Assembly: GCA_022804995.1 (NCBI GenBank)
Contig: JAAWUC010000008.1
Location: 1-36,629, forward strand
Direction: 5' to 3'
Length of the DNA: 36,629 nucleotides
Origin: Oscillospiraceae bacterium
Lineage (GTDB): Bacteria > Bacillota > Clostridia > Oscillospirales > Oscillospiraceae
The notes beneath the pieces were generated by a model. It searched no databases, had not been told where the DNA came from, and saw nothing but the letters and a program-made list of their open reading frames with translations. This document shows positions 15,040-23,704 of the stretch, one piece after another. Position numbers and translations under genes: made by a program. Each line of letters starts with the position of its first letter. The stretch's first letter is position 1.

Positions 15040-16320
15040 TCATAGGGCGGTCAGACCTCCGTCAATCATTTTTTGCAGGGAGAGCAGAATCCCCAGCTTG
15101 GCGTGCTGCCAGGTGAGCCCGCCCTGGAAATAGACGGCGTAGGGGGGGCGGATGGGGCCGTCGGCGCTGAGCTCGATGCTGCTGCCCTGGACGAAGGTGC
15201 CCGCCGCCATGATCACCTGGCTGTCGTAGCCGGGCATGTCCCCGGGCACGGGAGCGGCGAAGCTGTCCACCGGCGCAGCTCCCTGGATGCCGGCGCAGAA
15301 GGCCCGCATAGCCGCCTCGCTGCCCAGCTCCACAGCCTGGATGATGTCGCACCGGGCCTCGGCGGCGGAGGGCACGCACCGAAAGCCCAGGCCCTCGTAG
15401 AGGTGGGCGGCGAAGATCGCGCCCTTCAGCGCCCCGGCCACCACCGTGGGGGCCAGGAAAAAGCCCTGGTAGAAGGCGGGGAGGATGCCCAGATTGGCTC
15501 CCACCTCCTGGCCCAGCCCCGGGGCGGAGAGCCGGTAGGCGCACCGGTCCACGCAGGTCTGGGTGCCGCAGATGTAGCCGCCGATGGGGGCCAGCCCGCC
15601 GCCGGGGTTCTTGATAAGGGAGCCCACCGTCATGTCGGCCCCCACATCCGAGGGCTCCACGGTGTCCACAAACTCGCCGTAGCAGTTGTCCACCATGACA
15701 AGGACATCGGGCTTGATATTCTTGCAGAAGGCGATGAGCTCGCCGATCTGCTCCACCGAAAAGGAGGGGCGGGTGGCATAGCCCTTGCTGCGCTGGATGG
15801 TGATGAGCTTGGTTTTCGGCGTAATGGCAGCGCGGATGGCGTCGTAGTCGAAGGAGCCGTCGCTTTTGAGGTCCGCCTGCCGGTAGGTCACGCCGTACTC
15901 CGCCAGGGAGCAGGGGGAGGGCCGGATGCCGATGACCTCCTGGAGGGTGTCGTAGGGCAGTCCCACCGGGGAGAGGAGCTCGTCCCCCGGGAGAAGGTTG
16001 GCGGACAGCGCCACCGTCAGGGCGTGGGTGCCGCAGGTGATCTGGGGCCGGACCAGGGCGGCCTCGGAGTGAAAGACGCCGGCGTAGACCCGCTCCAGCC
16101 GCTCCCGGCCGTCGTCGTCGTAGCCGTAGCCGGTGGTGGCGGCAAAGTGGTTGGCCCCGACGCGGTTTTTCTGCATGGAGGCCAGGACCTTGGCCTGGTT
16201 GATCTCGGCGGTCCGGTCGATGGCCCGGAAGCGGCCGGAAAGCCGCTCCAGCACCGCCTCCCCCCGGTCAAAGACGGGCCGGGTGAGGCCAAAGGACTGA
16301 TATATATCAAAGAGTTCCAT
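15040..16320 (-). CDS. PLP-dependent methionine gamma-lyase family (aluminium-resistance) protein
   Basis: A 426-residue fold-type I PLP enzyme. The cofactor lysine lies in the motif GSLIKNPGGGLAPIGGYI, and other family blocks include RPQITCGTHALTVALSANLLPGDELLSP and VLVMVDNCYGEFVDT. The family (PF06838 type) is annotated as methionine gamma-lyase-like or aluminium resistance; its true substrate is poorly defined, although a C-S lyase role is plausible. Start at 16320 is supported by aaaggag; the track's earlier start is not. It has its own promoter, divergent from the OLE RNA promoter. Confidence 0.9.
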   Translation of the reverse strand: MELFDIYQSFGLTRPVFDRGEAVLERLSGRFRAIDRTAEINQAKVLASMQKNRVGANHFAATTGYGYDDDGRERLERVYAGVFHSEAALVRPQITCGTHALTVALSANLLPGDELLSPVGLPYDTLQEVIGIRPSPCSLAEYGVTYRQADLKSDGSFDYDAIRAAITPKTKLITIQRSKGYATRPSFSVEQIGELIAFCKNIKPDVLVMVDNCYGEFVDTVEPSDVGADMTVGSLIKNPGGGLAPIGGYICGTQTCVDRCAYRLSAPGLGQEVGANLGILPAFYQGFFLAPTVVAGALKGAIFAAHLYEGLGFRCVPSAAEARCDIIQAVELGSEAAMRAFCAGIQGAAPVDSFAAPVPGDMPGYDSQVIMAAGTFVQGSSIELSADGPIRPPYAVYFQGGLTWQHAKLGILLSLQKMIDGGLTAL

Positions 16321-16356
16321 TGCAGTCTCCTTTAAAACAGAAAATGGATCGGAGCA

Positions 16357-16385
16357 AGTGTACCATGAATCCGCAGGGAATGCAA
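16357..16385 (-). promoter_or_regulatory. Predicted sigma-A promoter of the PLP-enzyme gene
   Basis: On the minus strand TTGCAT and TACACT are separated by 17 bases, 37 bases before the start codon. Confidence 0.65.
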
Positions 16386-16454
16386 GGGGAGAAGACGATC
16401 TCCGGCGCATTCTGTAAATAATCTGTAAATATGCAAAAAAATCTGTATATTCCC

Positions 16455-16483
16455 TTGAATCTCCGGAGGACATATGGTATACT
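16455..16483 (+). promoter_or_regulatory. Strong sigma-A promoter of the OLE RNA
   Basis: TTGAAT and TATACT are separated by 17 bases. The expected start site (about 16490) coincides with the first base of the long end-pairing stem of the RNA. Confidence 0.85.
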
Positions 16484-16490
16484 GTCCCCC

Positions 16491-17143
16491 GTCAAACGGC
16501 GGCGCAGTATCCTAGTCAGATCTGCCGTCTCTGAAGAAGGGCCTAAAAATCCTTTTAAGGGCATAGCGATGAAACCTCTGGTGCCTGCTTCTTACGCCCA
16601 GTTTGGGGTGGGTGCTGGATGGAAAGCGCGGCGAACCCCGCGCTTGCGGCCGTAGGGCGTTCCTCAATGGCATGAGGAAGCCGACCCTGCGGGCGTGGAG
16701 ACCTGTTCACGTGCATGGGCGTACTCCCTTTGTGGTACTCCGACCTGTGTACGGCTCAGGTGAGAAACCTGTATTGCGGTGCTACCCGGCCTTGAGCCGT
16801 GAACGCTGTGTGCAGATGTAGCCTGCCTTGCGTGGGTATGGCGGATAGGGGACCCACCCCGTTCCTCCCCGGCCAGGGAGGGGCGCGGGATCGCCCCTTG
16901 AAACCATGGCTGCAAAAGAGGCTAGGAGGCGGTTTGACTGTGGTGGAAAACACCTAGGCTGTCGTCATTGGGCGGACAGGGGATTGCAGTGCGGACTAAG
17001 TGGCAGTCGGGCAGCGGGTCAGGCAACAACCCGCCGGAGGGCTGAAAGGGAAACCACCTGACCGGCAACGGGAGGCGCTTTCCGGGGAAATCCAGCCCGT
17101 ACCTAAGCCGTAAGATTTACTCTGGGCGCTGCCGCCGTTTGGC
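16491..17143 (+). ncRNA. ole: OLE RNA (Ornate Large Extremophilic RNA)
   Basis: A 653-base stretch with no credible gene, starting just after a strong promoter. Its ends pair over 13 bp: gtcaaacggcggc (16491-16503) with gccgccgtttggc (17131-17143). Many internal complementary blocks are visible, for example gcgcgg...ccgcgc. OLE RNAs are ~600-nt noncoding RNAs of anaerobic and extremophilic Firmicutes that bind the membrane protein OapA and form a large RNP, linked in Halalkalibacterium to tolerance of alcohols, cold and magnesium stress. The following gene matches OapA, and dxs, tlyA, nadK, argR and recN are the class's known neighbours. Size, promoter, end pairing and context all agree; a covariance search was not possible. 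Short ORFs here lack ribosome sites. Confidence 0.9.
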
Positions 17144-17202
17144 GTTTTTGAAAATCAGATTCCCAATCATCCTATCATAACATAAAGAGAGGCGGTTTCT
17201 GC

Positions 17203-17763
17203 TTGGACATAGGGCAGGGAAAGAAACAGGAAAAAAAGAAGCCGGGCCGGATGCGGTGGGCTGTACAGGTGTTTTTCATATCCGTGGTGCTCTCCGCCGT
17301 GCTGTCGCTGACGTCGGAGGAGGCGCTGGACGGGGCGGGGCTGCCCATCGCGTTCGCGGTGCTGGCGGCTTTCATCCTGCTGGGCATTATTTTCGACATC
17401 ATCGGCGTGGCGGTAACGGCGGCGGACGAGCGGCCCTTCCACTCCATGGCGGCCCACAAGACTCCCGGCGCCCGGGAGGCTCTGGGCCTCATCCGCAGGG
17501 CCAATAAGGTTTCCAGCTTCTGCAACGACGTGGTGGGCGACATCTGCGGCATCATCTCCGGATCCACTGCGGCTATCATCGTCACCCGGCTCCAGGAGGC
17601 GCTGAGCCTGCGCTCCATCTTTTTCTCCCTGGCGGTGACGGCCCTGGTCTCGGGCCTGACCATCGGGGGTAAGGCCATCGGCAAAACCTTCGCCATTGAC
17701 AAGAGCACCGCCGTCCTCCAGCTGGTGGGACGGGTTATGCACGTATTTTCCAGGAAGAAATAG
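17203..17763 (+). CDS. oapA: OLE-associated membrane protein OapA
   Basis: A 186-residue protein with a basic N-terminus (GKKQEKKKPGRMRW) and about four membrane helices: VQVFFISVVLSAVLSL, IAFAVLAAFILLGIIFDIIGVAV, a weaker one around VVGDICGIISGSTAAIIVT, and SIFFSLAVTALVSGLTIGG. Size, topology and position directly after the long RNA fit OapA, which binds OLE RNA and holds the RNP at the membrane, and which is distantly related to CorB/CorC-type Mg2+ proteins. The start is a TTG at 17203 with agagagg ten bases upstream. The conserved-looking hydrophilic segment ERPFHSMAAHKTPGAREALGLI lies between helices 2 and 3. Confidence 0.87.
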   Translation: MDIGQGKKQEKKKPGRMRWAVQVFFISVVLSAVLSLTSEEALDGAGLPIAFAVLAAFILLGIIFDIIGVAVTAADERPFHSMAAHKTPGAREALGLIRRANKVSSFCNDVVGDICGIISGSTAAIIVTRLQEALSLRSIFFSLAVTALVSGLTIGGKAIGKTFAIDKSTAVLQLVGRVMHVFSRKK

Positions 17764-17811
17764 GGAAAAATAGACCCGGAATTTTCGAGGCCGTGTCCCC
17801 GAAGGGGAGAA

Positions 17812-17877
17812 GGCAAAACGGCGTTTTGCCGCAAGGTTTTCTTTTTGATTCTTTTTCTTTTCCAAAAGAAAAAGAAT
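17812..17877. repeat. Two intergenic inverted repeats before dxs
   Basis: ggcaaaac/gttttgcc (17812-17830) is followed by a perfect 14+14 AT-rich repeat attctttttctttt-cc-aaaagaaaaagaat (17848-17877). The second resembles the palindrome at the window's left edge. They lie between oapA and dxs and may attenuate transcription or be a mobile repeat type. Confidence 0.65.
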
Positions 17878-17899
17878 GGAGACCGCGAGGTGACTGATT

Positions 17900-19738
17900 T
17901 TGCTGTTGGATCGTATCTCGTCCCCTGCGGACGTAAAGACGCTGCCGGCCCGCGAGCTGCCGGCGCTGTGCGGGGAGCTGCGCCGGGAGCTGGTGGAGCG
18001 GGTGGCCCGCACGGGGGGGCATCTGGCCTCCAATCTGGGCGCGGTGGAGCTGACGGTAGCCATCCACCGGATATACGACACCTCCCGCGACCGGCTGGTC
18101 TTTGACGTGGGCCATCAGTGCTACGTCCACAAGATCCTGACCGGCCGCCGGGAGCTGTTTTCAACTTTGCGGCAGCTGGGAGGGCTGGGGGGCTTTCCCA
18201 AGCCGTCGGAGAGCGTCCACGACGCCTTTGTGGCCGGGCACGCCTCCAACGCCGTGTCGGTGGCCCTGGGCATGGCCCGGGCCAGGACCCTCCGGGGAGA
18301 GGACTACGGCGTGATCGCCCTGCTGGGGGACGGGGCCCTCACCGGAGGACTGGCCTACGAGGGGCTCAGCGACGCCGGGGACTCCGGGGAGCCCCTGGTG
18401 GTGGTGCTCAACGACAACGGGATGTCTATCGACCCCAACGTGGGGGGCGTGGCCCTGCATCTCAGCCGCCTGCGGCTGCGGCCGGGCTACTACCGGTTCA
18501 AAAAGGGGTACCACGCCGTTATGAAGCACCTGCCGGGGGGCAAAAAGCTGTATCGCTTCAACCACCGGCTGAAAACCAACCTGAAAAAAGCCCTGTACCC
18601 CTGCTCCATGTTCGAGGACATGGGCTTTACCTACCTGGGCCCGGTGGACGGGCACAACGTGGAGCAGCTGTGTACCACTCTGGCCTGGGCCCGGGAGCTG
18701 AACTGCCCCGTCCTGGTCCATGTCCGCACCCGGAAGGGGAAGGGCTATGCCCCCGCCGAGGACCGGCCGGAGCGGTGCCACGGCGTCGCGCCCTTTGACC
18801 CCGAGCAGGGCCCCGCCGAGAAGCGGACGCCGGATTTCTCCTATGTGCTGGGCCACGAGCTGGTGGAGCTGGCGGGGGAGAACAAGCGCATCTGCGCCAT
18901 TACCGCCGCCATGGCCGAGGGCACCGGGCTCCAGGAGTTCGCCTCTGCGTGGCCCAAGCGGTTTTTCGACGTGGGCATCGCCGAGGGCCACGCCGTGGCC
19001 ATGGCCGCCGGGATGGCCAAGCAGGGGATGCTGCCGGTCTTTGCCGTGTACTCCAGCTTTTTGCAGCGGGGGTACGATATGCTCCTCCATGACGTGGCCC
19101 TCCAGGGGCTCCATGTGGTGCTGGCGGTGGACCGGGCGGGGCTGGTGGGGGCCGACGGCCCCACCCACCACGGCTGTCAGGACGTGGGCTATCTCACCCA
19201 GATTCCCGGTATGACCGTGCTGTGTCCGGCGGACTTTGACGAGCTCCGCGCCATGCTCCGGGCCGCGCTGGCCATGGAGGGCCCCGCTGCGGTCCGCTAC
19301 CCCAGAGGGGGCGGCATTGAGGGCTGTCCGCCCTGGAATGGGGAGAGCGCGTCGGTACTCCGGGAGGGGCGGGACGCGACCCTGGTGTCCTACGGAACGC
19401 TGACGGAGGAGCTTTTGAAGGCCGCGGAGATTTTAAGGGGCCGGGGGATGGAGGCGGAGGTGCTCAAGCTCCACCGCATTGCCCCCCTGGACCCGGAGCC
19501 GGTGCTGGAGTCCGTAAGAAGGACCGGCAGGCTGCTGGTGCTGGAGGACTGCCTGGAGGCGGGCTCCGTCGGCCAGCGGCTGGCGGCGGAGATCGCCTGC
19601 CGGGGGATACGATTGAAAAAATTGTGCCTGAAGAATCTGGGCCGGGCCTTCGCCCCTCAGGGGAAGGTGCCGGAGCTGCGGAGGCTGCTGGGATTGGATG
19701 GAGAGAGCGTGGCAGCGCTGTGGGGAGATAATGTATGA
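17900..19738 (+). CDS. dxs: 1-deoxy-D-xylulose-5-phosphate synthase
   Basis: Condenses pyruvate and glyceraldehyde 3-phosphate, the first step of the methylerythritol phosphate route to isoprenoids; uses thiamine diphosphate. At 612 residues it is full length. Motifs include GGHLASNLGAVELTVAIH, FDVGHQCYVHKILTGR, the TPP site VIALLGDGALTGG...NDNGMSID, and RFFDVGIAEGHAVAMAAGMA with the catalytic glutamate. The usual THHGLFD segment reads THHGCQDVGYL, a mild change. The start is a TTG with gaggtg about eight bases upstream. It overlaps tlyA by four bases. Confidence 0.95.
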   Translation: MLLDRISSPADVKTLPARELPALCGELRRELVERVARTGGHLASNLGAVELTVAIHRIYDTSRDRLVFDVGHQCYVHKILTGRRELFSTLRQLGGLGGFPKPSESVHDAFVAGHASNAVSVALGMARARTLRGEDYGVIALLGDGALTGGLAYEGLSDAGDSGEPLVVVLNDNGMSIDPNVGGVALHLSRLRLRPGYYRFKKGYHAVMKHLPGGKKLYRFNHRLKTNLKKALYPCSMFEDMGFTYLGPVDGHNVEQLCTTLAWARELNCPVLVHVRTRKGKGYAPAEDRPERCHGVAPFDPEQGPAEKRTPDFSYVLGHELVELAGENKRICAITAAMAEGTGLQEFASAWPKRFFDVGIAEGHAVAMAAGMAKQGMLPVFAVYSSFLQRGYDMLLHDVALQGLHVVLAVDRAGLVGADGPTHHGCQDVGYLTQIPGMTVLCPADFDELRAMLRAALAMEGPAAVRYPRGGGIEGCPPWNGESASVLREGRDATLVSYGTLTEELLKAAEILRGRGMEAEVLKLHRIAPLDPEPVLESVRRTGRLLVLEDCLEAGSVGQRLAAEIACRGIRLKKLCLKNLGRAFAPQGKVPELRRLLGLDGESVAALWGDNV

Positions 19739-20538
19739 GCAAGAAGATAAGGCTGGACATCCTGCTGGTGGAGCGGGGGCTACAGGAGAGCCGGCAGCGG
19801 GCCCAGGCTGTCATTATGAGCGGGCAGGTCTTCGTGAACGGACAGCGGGTGGACAAGCCGGGGACGGCCGTGGACCGGTCGGCCCAGATTGAAATTCGCG
19901 GCGAGACCCTCCGCTATGTCAGCCGGGGGGGCCTCAAGCTGGAGAAGGCCATGGCCCTTTGGCCCATCGCCCTGGAGGGCGCCGTGTGCATGGACGTGGG
20001 GGCCTCCACCGGGGGCTTCACCGACTGTATGCTCCAGAACGGAGCGAAAAAGGTCTACGCCGTGGACGTGGGCTACGGCCAGCTGGCCTGGAAGCTCCGC
20101 AGCGATGAGCGGGTGGTGTGCCTGGAGCGGACCAACGCCCGGTATCTCAGCCATGAGCTCATCCCGGAGGAGCCGGATTTCTCCAGCGTGGACGTGAGCT
20201 TTATCTCGCTGAAGCTGATCCTCCCCGCCATCGCCGTGGTCCTGCGGGACGGGGGGCAGGCGGTCTGCCTCGTCAAGCCCCAGTTCGAGGCCGGGCGGGA
20301 GAAGGTGGGCAAGAAGGGCGTGGTCCGGGACCCCGCCGTCCACCTGGAGGTGCTGGAGCGGTTTTTGGAGCACGCGGAGGAGAGCGGCTTCGCCGTCTTG
20401 GATCTGACCTTTTCCCCCATCCGGGGCCCGGAGGGGAATATTGAGTACCTGGGCTGGCTGGAGAAGGGGCCCGGGGCGGAACAGAATTTTGATTTGCGGG
20501 CGCTGGTGGACGCATCCCACGGGGCGCTGGAGGAGTAG
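19735..20538 (+). CDS. tlyA: TlyA-family rRNA (cytidine-2'-O)-methyltransferase
   Basis: A 267-residue protein with an N-terminal S4 RNA-binding domain (RLDILLVERGLQESRQRAQAVIMSG) and a C-terminal FtsJ-like SAM methyltransferase domain (GAVCMDVGASTGGFTDCMLQNGAKKVYAVDVGYGQL). TlyA methylates ribosomal RNA ribose hydroxyls in mycobacteria; older records call this family hemolysin A. The tetrad-type residues sit in CLVKPQFEAGREKVGKKGVVRD. It is translationally coupled to dxs (ATGA) and ends two bases before nadK, a conserved clostridial order. Confidence 0.93.
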   Translation: MSKKIRLDILLVERGLQESRQRAQAVIMSGQVFVNGQRVDKPGTAVDRSAQIEIRGETLRYVSRGGLKLEKAMALWPIALEGAVCMDVGASTGGFTDCMLQNGAKKVYAVDVGYGQLAWKLRSDERVVCLERTNARYLSHELIPEEPDFSSVDVSFISLKLILPAIAVVLRDGGQAVCLVKPQFEAGREKVGKKGVVRDPAVHLEVLERFLEHAEESGFAVLDLTFSPIRGPEGNIEYLGWLEKGPGAEQNFDLRALVDASHGALEE

Positions 20539-20540
20539 AG

Positions 20541-21422
20541 ATGGGCTTGAAGCGGGTGATCCTCTGCCCCAACCCCTACCGGGACAAGGGGCTGGCCGCC
20601 GCCAAGGAGGCGGACGAAATACTGCGGGGCGCGGGGCTGGAGACGGTCTACTGCCTGCCCTTCAAGCCGGAGGGAGGGGACGCCCAGTTCGGCGTTCCCT
20701 GCCGCCCCCTCCAGCAGGAGCTGCGCCGGAGCGATCTGGTGGTGGCCTTCGGCGGGGACGGGACCATCCTCCACCTAGCCCGGGGCGTCTCCATGCGGGG
20801 GATCCCCCTGCTGGGGGTGAACCTGGGGAGCCTGGGGTTCATGAGCGAGGTGGAGGTGGGGGAGATGCACCTGCTGAAAAACCTGGCCCGGGGGCAGTTC
20901 CGCAGGGAGAAGCGGATGATGCTGGATGTGTCGGTGGTCCGGGACAACTGGACGGTCTACACCAACAGCGCCCTCAACGACGCGGTCATCTGCAAGGGGG
21001 CCATGGCCCGGGTCATCCGCCTCCAGGTGGACACCGGAGAGGACCACCTGGGCCTCTTCTCCGGGGACGGGGTGGTGGTGGCCACCCCCACCGGGTCCAC
21101 GGGCTACTCCCTGTCCGCCGGCGGGCCCATCGTGGAGCCCACGGCCCAGAACTTTGTCATCAGCCCCATCTGCGCCCACACGGTGTTCTCCAAGTCCTTT
21201 GTTCTCTCCGCCGCCGGGACGGTGACGGTGGCCCCGGCGGATAAAAACCGGAAGCAGGTCTATCTGTCCGTGGACGGGGGGAAGGCGTTCTCCCTGCGGG
21301 CGGGGGACAAGGTCCGCATCAGCCGGTCCCGGTACGAGACAGAGCTGGTGCGGCTGACGGACAGGAGCATCTATGAGGTGCTGCGCACAAAAATGACGGG
21401 AGGCATCGGCCATGAAGAATGA
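20541..21422 (+). CDS. nadK: NAD kinase
   Basis: Phosphorylates NAD+ to NADP+ with ATP or polyphosphate. The 293-residue product has the signature GGDGTILHLAR, NLGSLGFMSEV and the NAD-binding TPTGSTGYSLSAGGPIVEP. The ATG is two bases after the tlyA stop. The last 11 bases overlap argR, so the two are translationally coupled. Length and motif order are normal for a prokaryotic NadK. Confidence 0.96.
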   Translation: MGLKRVILCPNPYRDKGLAAAKEADEILRGAGLETVYCLPFKPEGGDAQFGVPCRPLQQELRRSDLVVAFGGDGTILHLARGVSMRGIPLLGVNLGSLGFMSEVEVGEMHLLKNLARGQFRREKRMMLDVSVVRDNWTVYTNSALNDAVICKGAMARVIRLQVDTGEDHLGLFSGDGVVVATPTGSTGYSLSAGGPIVEPTAQNFVISPICAHTVFSKSFVLSAAGTVTVAPADKNRKQVYLSVDGGKAFSLRAGDKVRISRSRYETELVRLTDRSIYEVLRTKMTGGIGHEE

Positions 21423-21864
21423 GAGACAGTCGAAGATCCTGGAGATCATCGAATCGGAGCCCATCGACACCCAGGAGCAGCTCCAGCAGCGGCTCCAGGC
21501 CCAAGGCATTGCCTGCACCCAGGCCACCATCTCCCGGGATATCAAGCAGCTCCATCTGGTGAAGGAGCCCATGGGCCAGGGGCGGTACCGGTACGCCGTG
21601 TCCGTCCAGCGCAGCCGCCTGAACGTGGCGGACAAGCTGCGCACCATCTTCCGGGAGAGCATTGTCAGCGTGGACTCGGCCCAGAACATCGTGGTGGTCA
21701 AGACCATGGCCGGCCTGGCCAACGCCGCCGGCGCGGCCCTGGACAGCATGAGCATCCCCACTATGGTGGGGAGCCTGGCGGGGGACGACACGGCCATCCT
21801 CATCATGCGGGACGGGGAGTCGGCCCGGGTCCTGTGCGAGGAGATCCACGAGATGCTGAACTAG
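21412..21864 (+). CDS. argR: Arginine repressor ArgR/AhrC
   Basis: A 150-residue arginine-sensing DNA-binding regulator that hexamerises with L-arginine to control arginine metabolism. The N-terminal winged helix is RQSKILEIIESEPIDTQEQLQQRLQAQG...TQATISRDIKQLHLVK. The C-terminal oligomerisation and arginine-binding domain includes MVGSLAGDDTAILIMRD. It overlaps nadK by 11 bases and precedes recN by 19. No arginine genes are nearby, so targets lie elsewhere. Confidence 0.95.
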   Translation: MKNERQSKILEIIESEPIDTQEQLQQRLQAQGIACTQATISRDIKQLHLVKEPMGQGRYRYAVSVQRSRLNVADKLRTIFRESIVSVDSAQNIVVVKTMAGLANAAGAALDSMSIPTMVGSLAGDDTAILIMRDGESARVLCEEIHEMLN

Positions 21865-21883
21865 CGGAGAGAGAGGTGGGAGA

Positions 21884-23566
21884 ATGCTTCAGCTTCTGCA
21901 CATTGAGAACATCGCGGTTATCGAGGAGGCGGACATCACCTTCGACCGGGGCTTCAACGCCCTGACCGGCGAGACCGGCGCGGGCAAGAGCATCGTCATC
22001 GACGCCATGGGGGCGGTGCTGGGCCAGCGGACGAGCCGGGACCTCATCCGCACCGGCGCGGCCAAGGCCTTCGTCAGCGCGGTGTTTACGGACGTGCCGC
22101 CCCTTAGGGAGCTGGCGGAGTGCGGCCTGGAGGCGGAGGACGGAGAACTGCTGCTCCAGCGGGAGATCTACGCCGACGGGAAGAACGCCTGCCGCGTGGG
22201 GGGGAGGCCGGTGACGGTGGCCCAGCTGCGCCGGGTGGGCCAGCAGCTGCTGAACATCCACGGCCAGCACGACGGACAGCTGCTGCTGGACGAGGAGCGC
22301 CACCTGGGCTATCTGGACAGCTACGGCGGGGTGGAGGAGCCTCTGACGGCCTACCTTGCCCGCTATGAGGCCATGGAGGCCACCAGCCGGAAAATGCGCT
22401 CTTTAGAGATGGACGAGGCGGAGAAGGCCCGGCGGGTGGACAGCCTCCAGTTCCAGATCGGGGAGCTGGAGCGGGCGGAGCTGAAGATCGGCGAGGAGGA
22501 GGCTCTTCTCCGGCGGCGGGACATCCTGCGCAACAGTGAGAAGTTTATGTCTGCGGTCCAGGGGGCTCTGTACTGCCTGAGCGGCGGGGACGAGGGCGGC
22601 AGCGGGGCCGTAGGCCTGCTGGGGGAGGCGGAGCGGTCGGTGGCCTCGGTGCGGGGGCTGGGGGAGCAGTTCGCCCAGCTGGCCGGGCGGCTGGAGGGTC
22701 TGCGCTCGGAGAGCTACGACGTGGCGGAGACGCTGCGGGATCTGGCCGGGGACCTGGAGTTCAGCCCCGGGGAGCTCGACGAGCTGGAGAGCCGGGCGGA
22801 CCAGCTCTACCGTCTGAAGAAAAAGTACGGCGAGACCGAGGAGGACATGATCGCCTATCTGGAGAAGTGCCGGGGGGAGCTGGACGAGATCGCCTTCGCC
22901 TCCGACACCCTGGCCCGGCTGGAGAAGACCTTGGCTAAGGAGCGCGCCCAGGCCATGAAGGCGGCGAAGGCCCTCTCCGAGAAGCGGAGGGCGGCGGCGA
23001 AGGATCTGGAGGGCCGGATTCAGGAGGAGCTGCGGCAGCTGGATATGCCCAAGGTCCGCTTCTCCATCCGGTTCACGGAGCGGGAGCCGGACAGGACCGG
23101 CATCGACGAGGTCCGCTTTCTCATGTCCGCCAACGTGGGGGAGGAGCTCAAGCCCATCAACAAGGTGGCCTCCGGCGGCGAGCTGGCCCGGATTATGCTG
23201 GCGCTGAAAAATGTGCTGGCGGAGAACGAGGCCATCGGCACCCTGGTCTTTGACGAGGTGGACACCGGCGTCAGCGGCCGGGCCGCCCAGAAGGTGGCGG
23301 AGAAGCTGGCCCAGGTCAGCCGGAGCAAGCAGGTGCTGTGCGTGACCCACCTGCCCCAGCTGGCGGCTATGGCGGACACCCACTTCTCCGTGGAGAAGGG
23401 CGAGCGGAAGGGGAGGACCTTCACCAGCGTGGAGAACCTGGATCTGGAGCGGCGGAAGGGGGAGCTGGCCCGCCTCACCGGCGGGGAGAAGCCCACCGCC
23501 GCCATGCTGGCCGGGGCGGAGGAGCTCATCGCCTCCGCGGCGGCGTATAAAAAGGGACTCGGATAA
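21884..23566 (+). CDS. recN: DNA repair protein RecN
   Basis: An SMC-like ATPase acting in double-strand-break repair and recombination. The 560-residue product has Walker A in LTGETGAGKSIVIDAMG, a central coiled-coil region (about 155-370), the ABC signature SGGELARIMLALKNVLAE, and Walker B LVFDEVDTGVSGRAAQKVAEKL. A gagaggtgggag ribosome site precedes the ATG. It is the last gene of the OLE-dxs-tlyA-nadK-argR operon and ends in a strong terminator. Confidence 0.96.
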   Translation: MLQLLHIENIAVIEEADITFDRGFNALTGETGAGKSIVIDAMGAVLGQRTSRDLIRTGAAKAFVSAVFTDVPPLRELAECGLEAEDGELLLQREIYADGKNACRVGGRPVTVAQLRRVGQQLLNIHGQHDGQLLLDEERHLGYLDSYGGVEEPLTAYLARYEAMEATSRKMRSLEMDEAEKARRVDSLQFQIGELERAELKIGEEEALLRRRDILRNSEKFMSAVQGALYCLSGGDEGGSGAVGLLGEAERSVASVRGLGEQFAQLAGRLEGLRSESYDVAETLRDLAGDLEFSPGELDELESRADQLYRLKKKYGETEEDMIAYLEKCRGELDEIAFASDTLARLEKTLAKERAQAMKAAKALSEKRRAAAKDLEGRIQEELRQLDMPKVRFSIRFTEREPDRTGIDEVRFLMSANVGEELKPINKVASGGELARIMLALKNVLAENEAIGTLVFDEVDTGVSGRAAQKVAEKLAQVSRSKQVLCVTHLPQLAAMADTHFSVEKGERKGRTFTSVENLDLERRKGELARLTGGEKPTAAMLAGAEELIASAAAYKKGLG

Positions 23567-23568
23567 AA

Positions 23569-23606
23569 ACAGGGGGCGCTTTCGGGGAAGCGCCCCCTGT
23601 TTTTTG
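23569..23606 (+). terminator. Intrinsic terminator of the OLE/dxs/recN operon
   Basis: acagggggcgctt and aagcgccccctgt form a perfect 13-bp stem with a five-base loop, followed by six Ts. It begins three bases after the recN stop. Confidence 0.95.
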
Positions 23607-23669
23607 ACCGGCTGCGGGACCGATTTGCATAATTCGGCGCAAGGCCTTGCATTTTCAGGCTTGGCGTCC

Positions 23670-23698
23670 TTGACAAACTGTGGAAAATTCAGTATAAT
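23670..23698 (+). promoter_or_regulatory. Consensus sigma-A promoter of the ami operon
   Basis: TTGACA and TATAAT are both perfect consensus hexamers with a 17-base spacer, the strongest promoter seen in the window. The transcript would start near 23705. Confidence 0.95.
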
Positions 23699-23704
23699 TA
23701 GAAC

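Noticed and set aside
16431-17000. Short ORFs inside the OLE RNA region on both strands
   Set aside because: No ribosome sites, low-complexity translations, and the stretch is explained by a promoter plus end-paired structured RNA.
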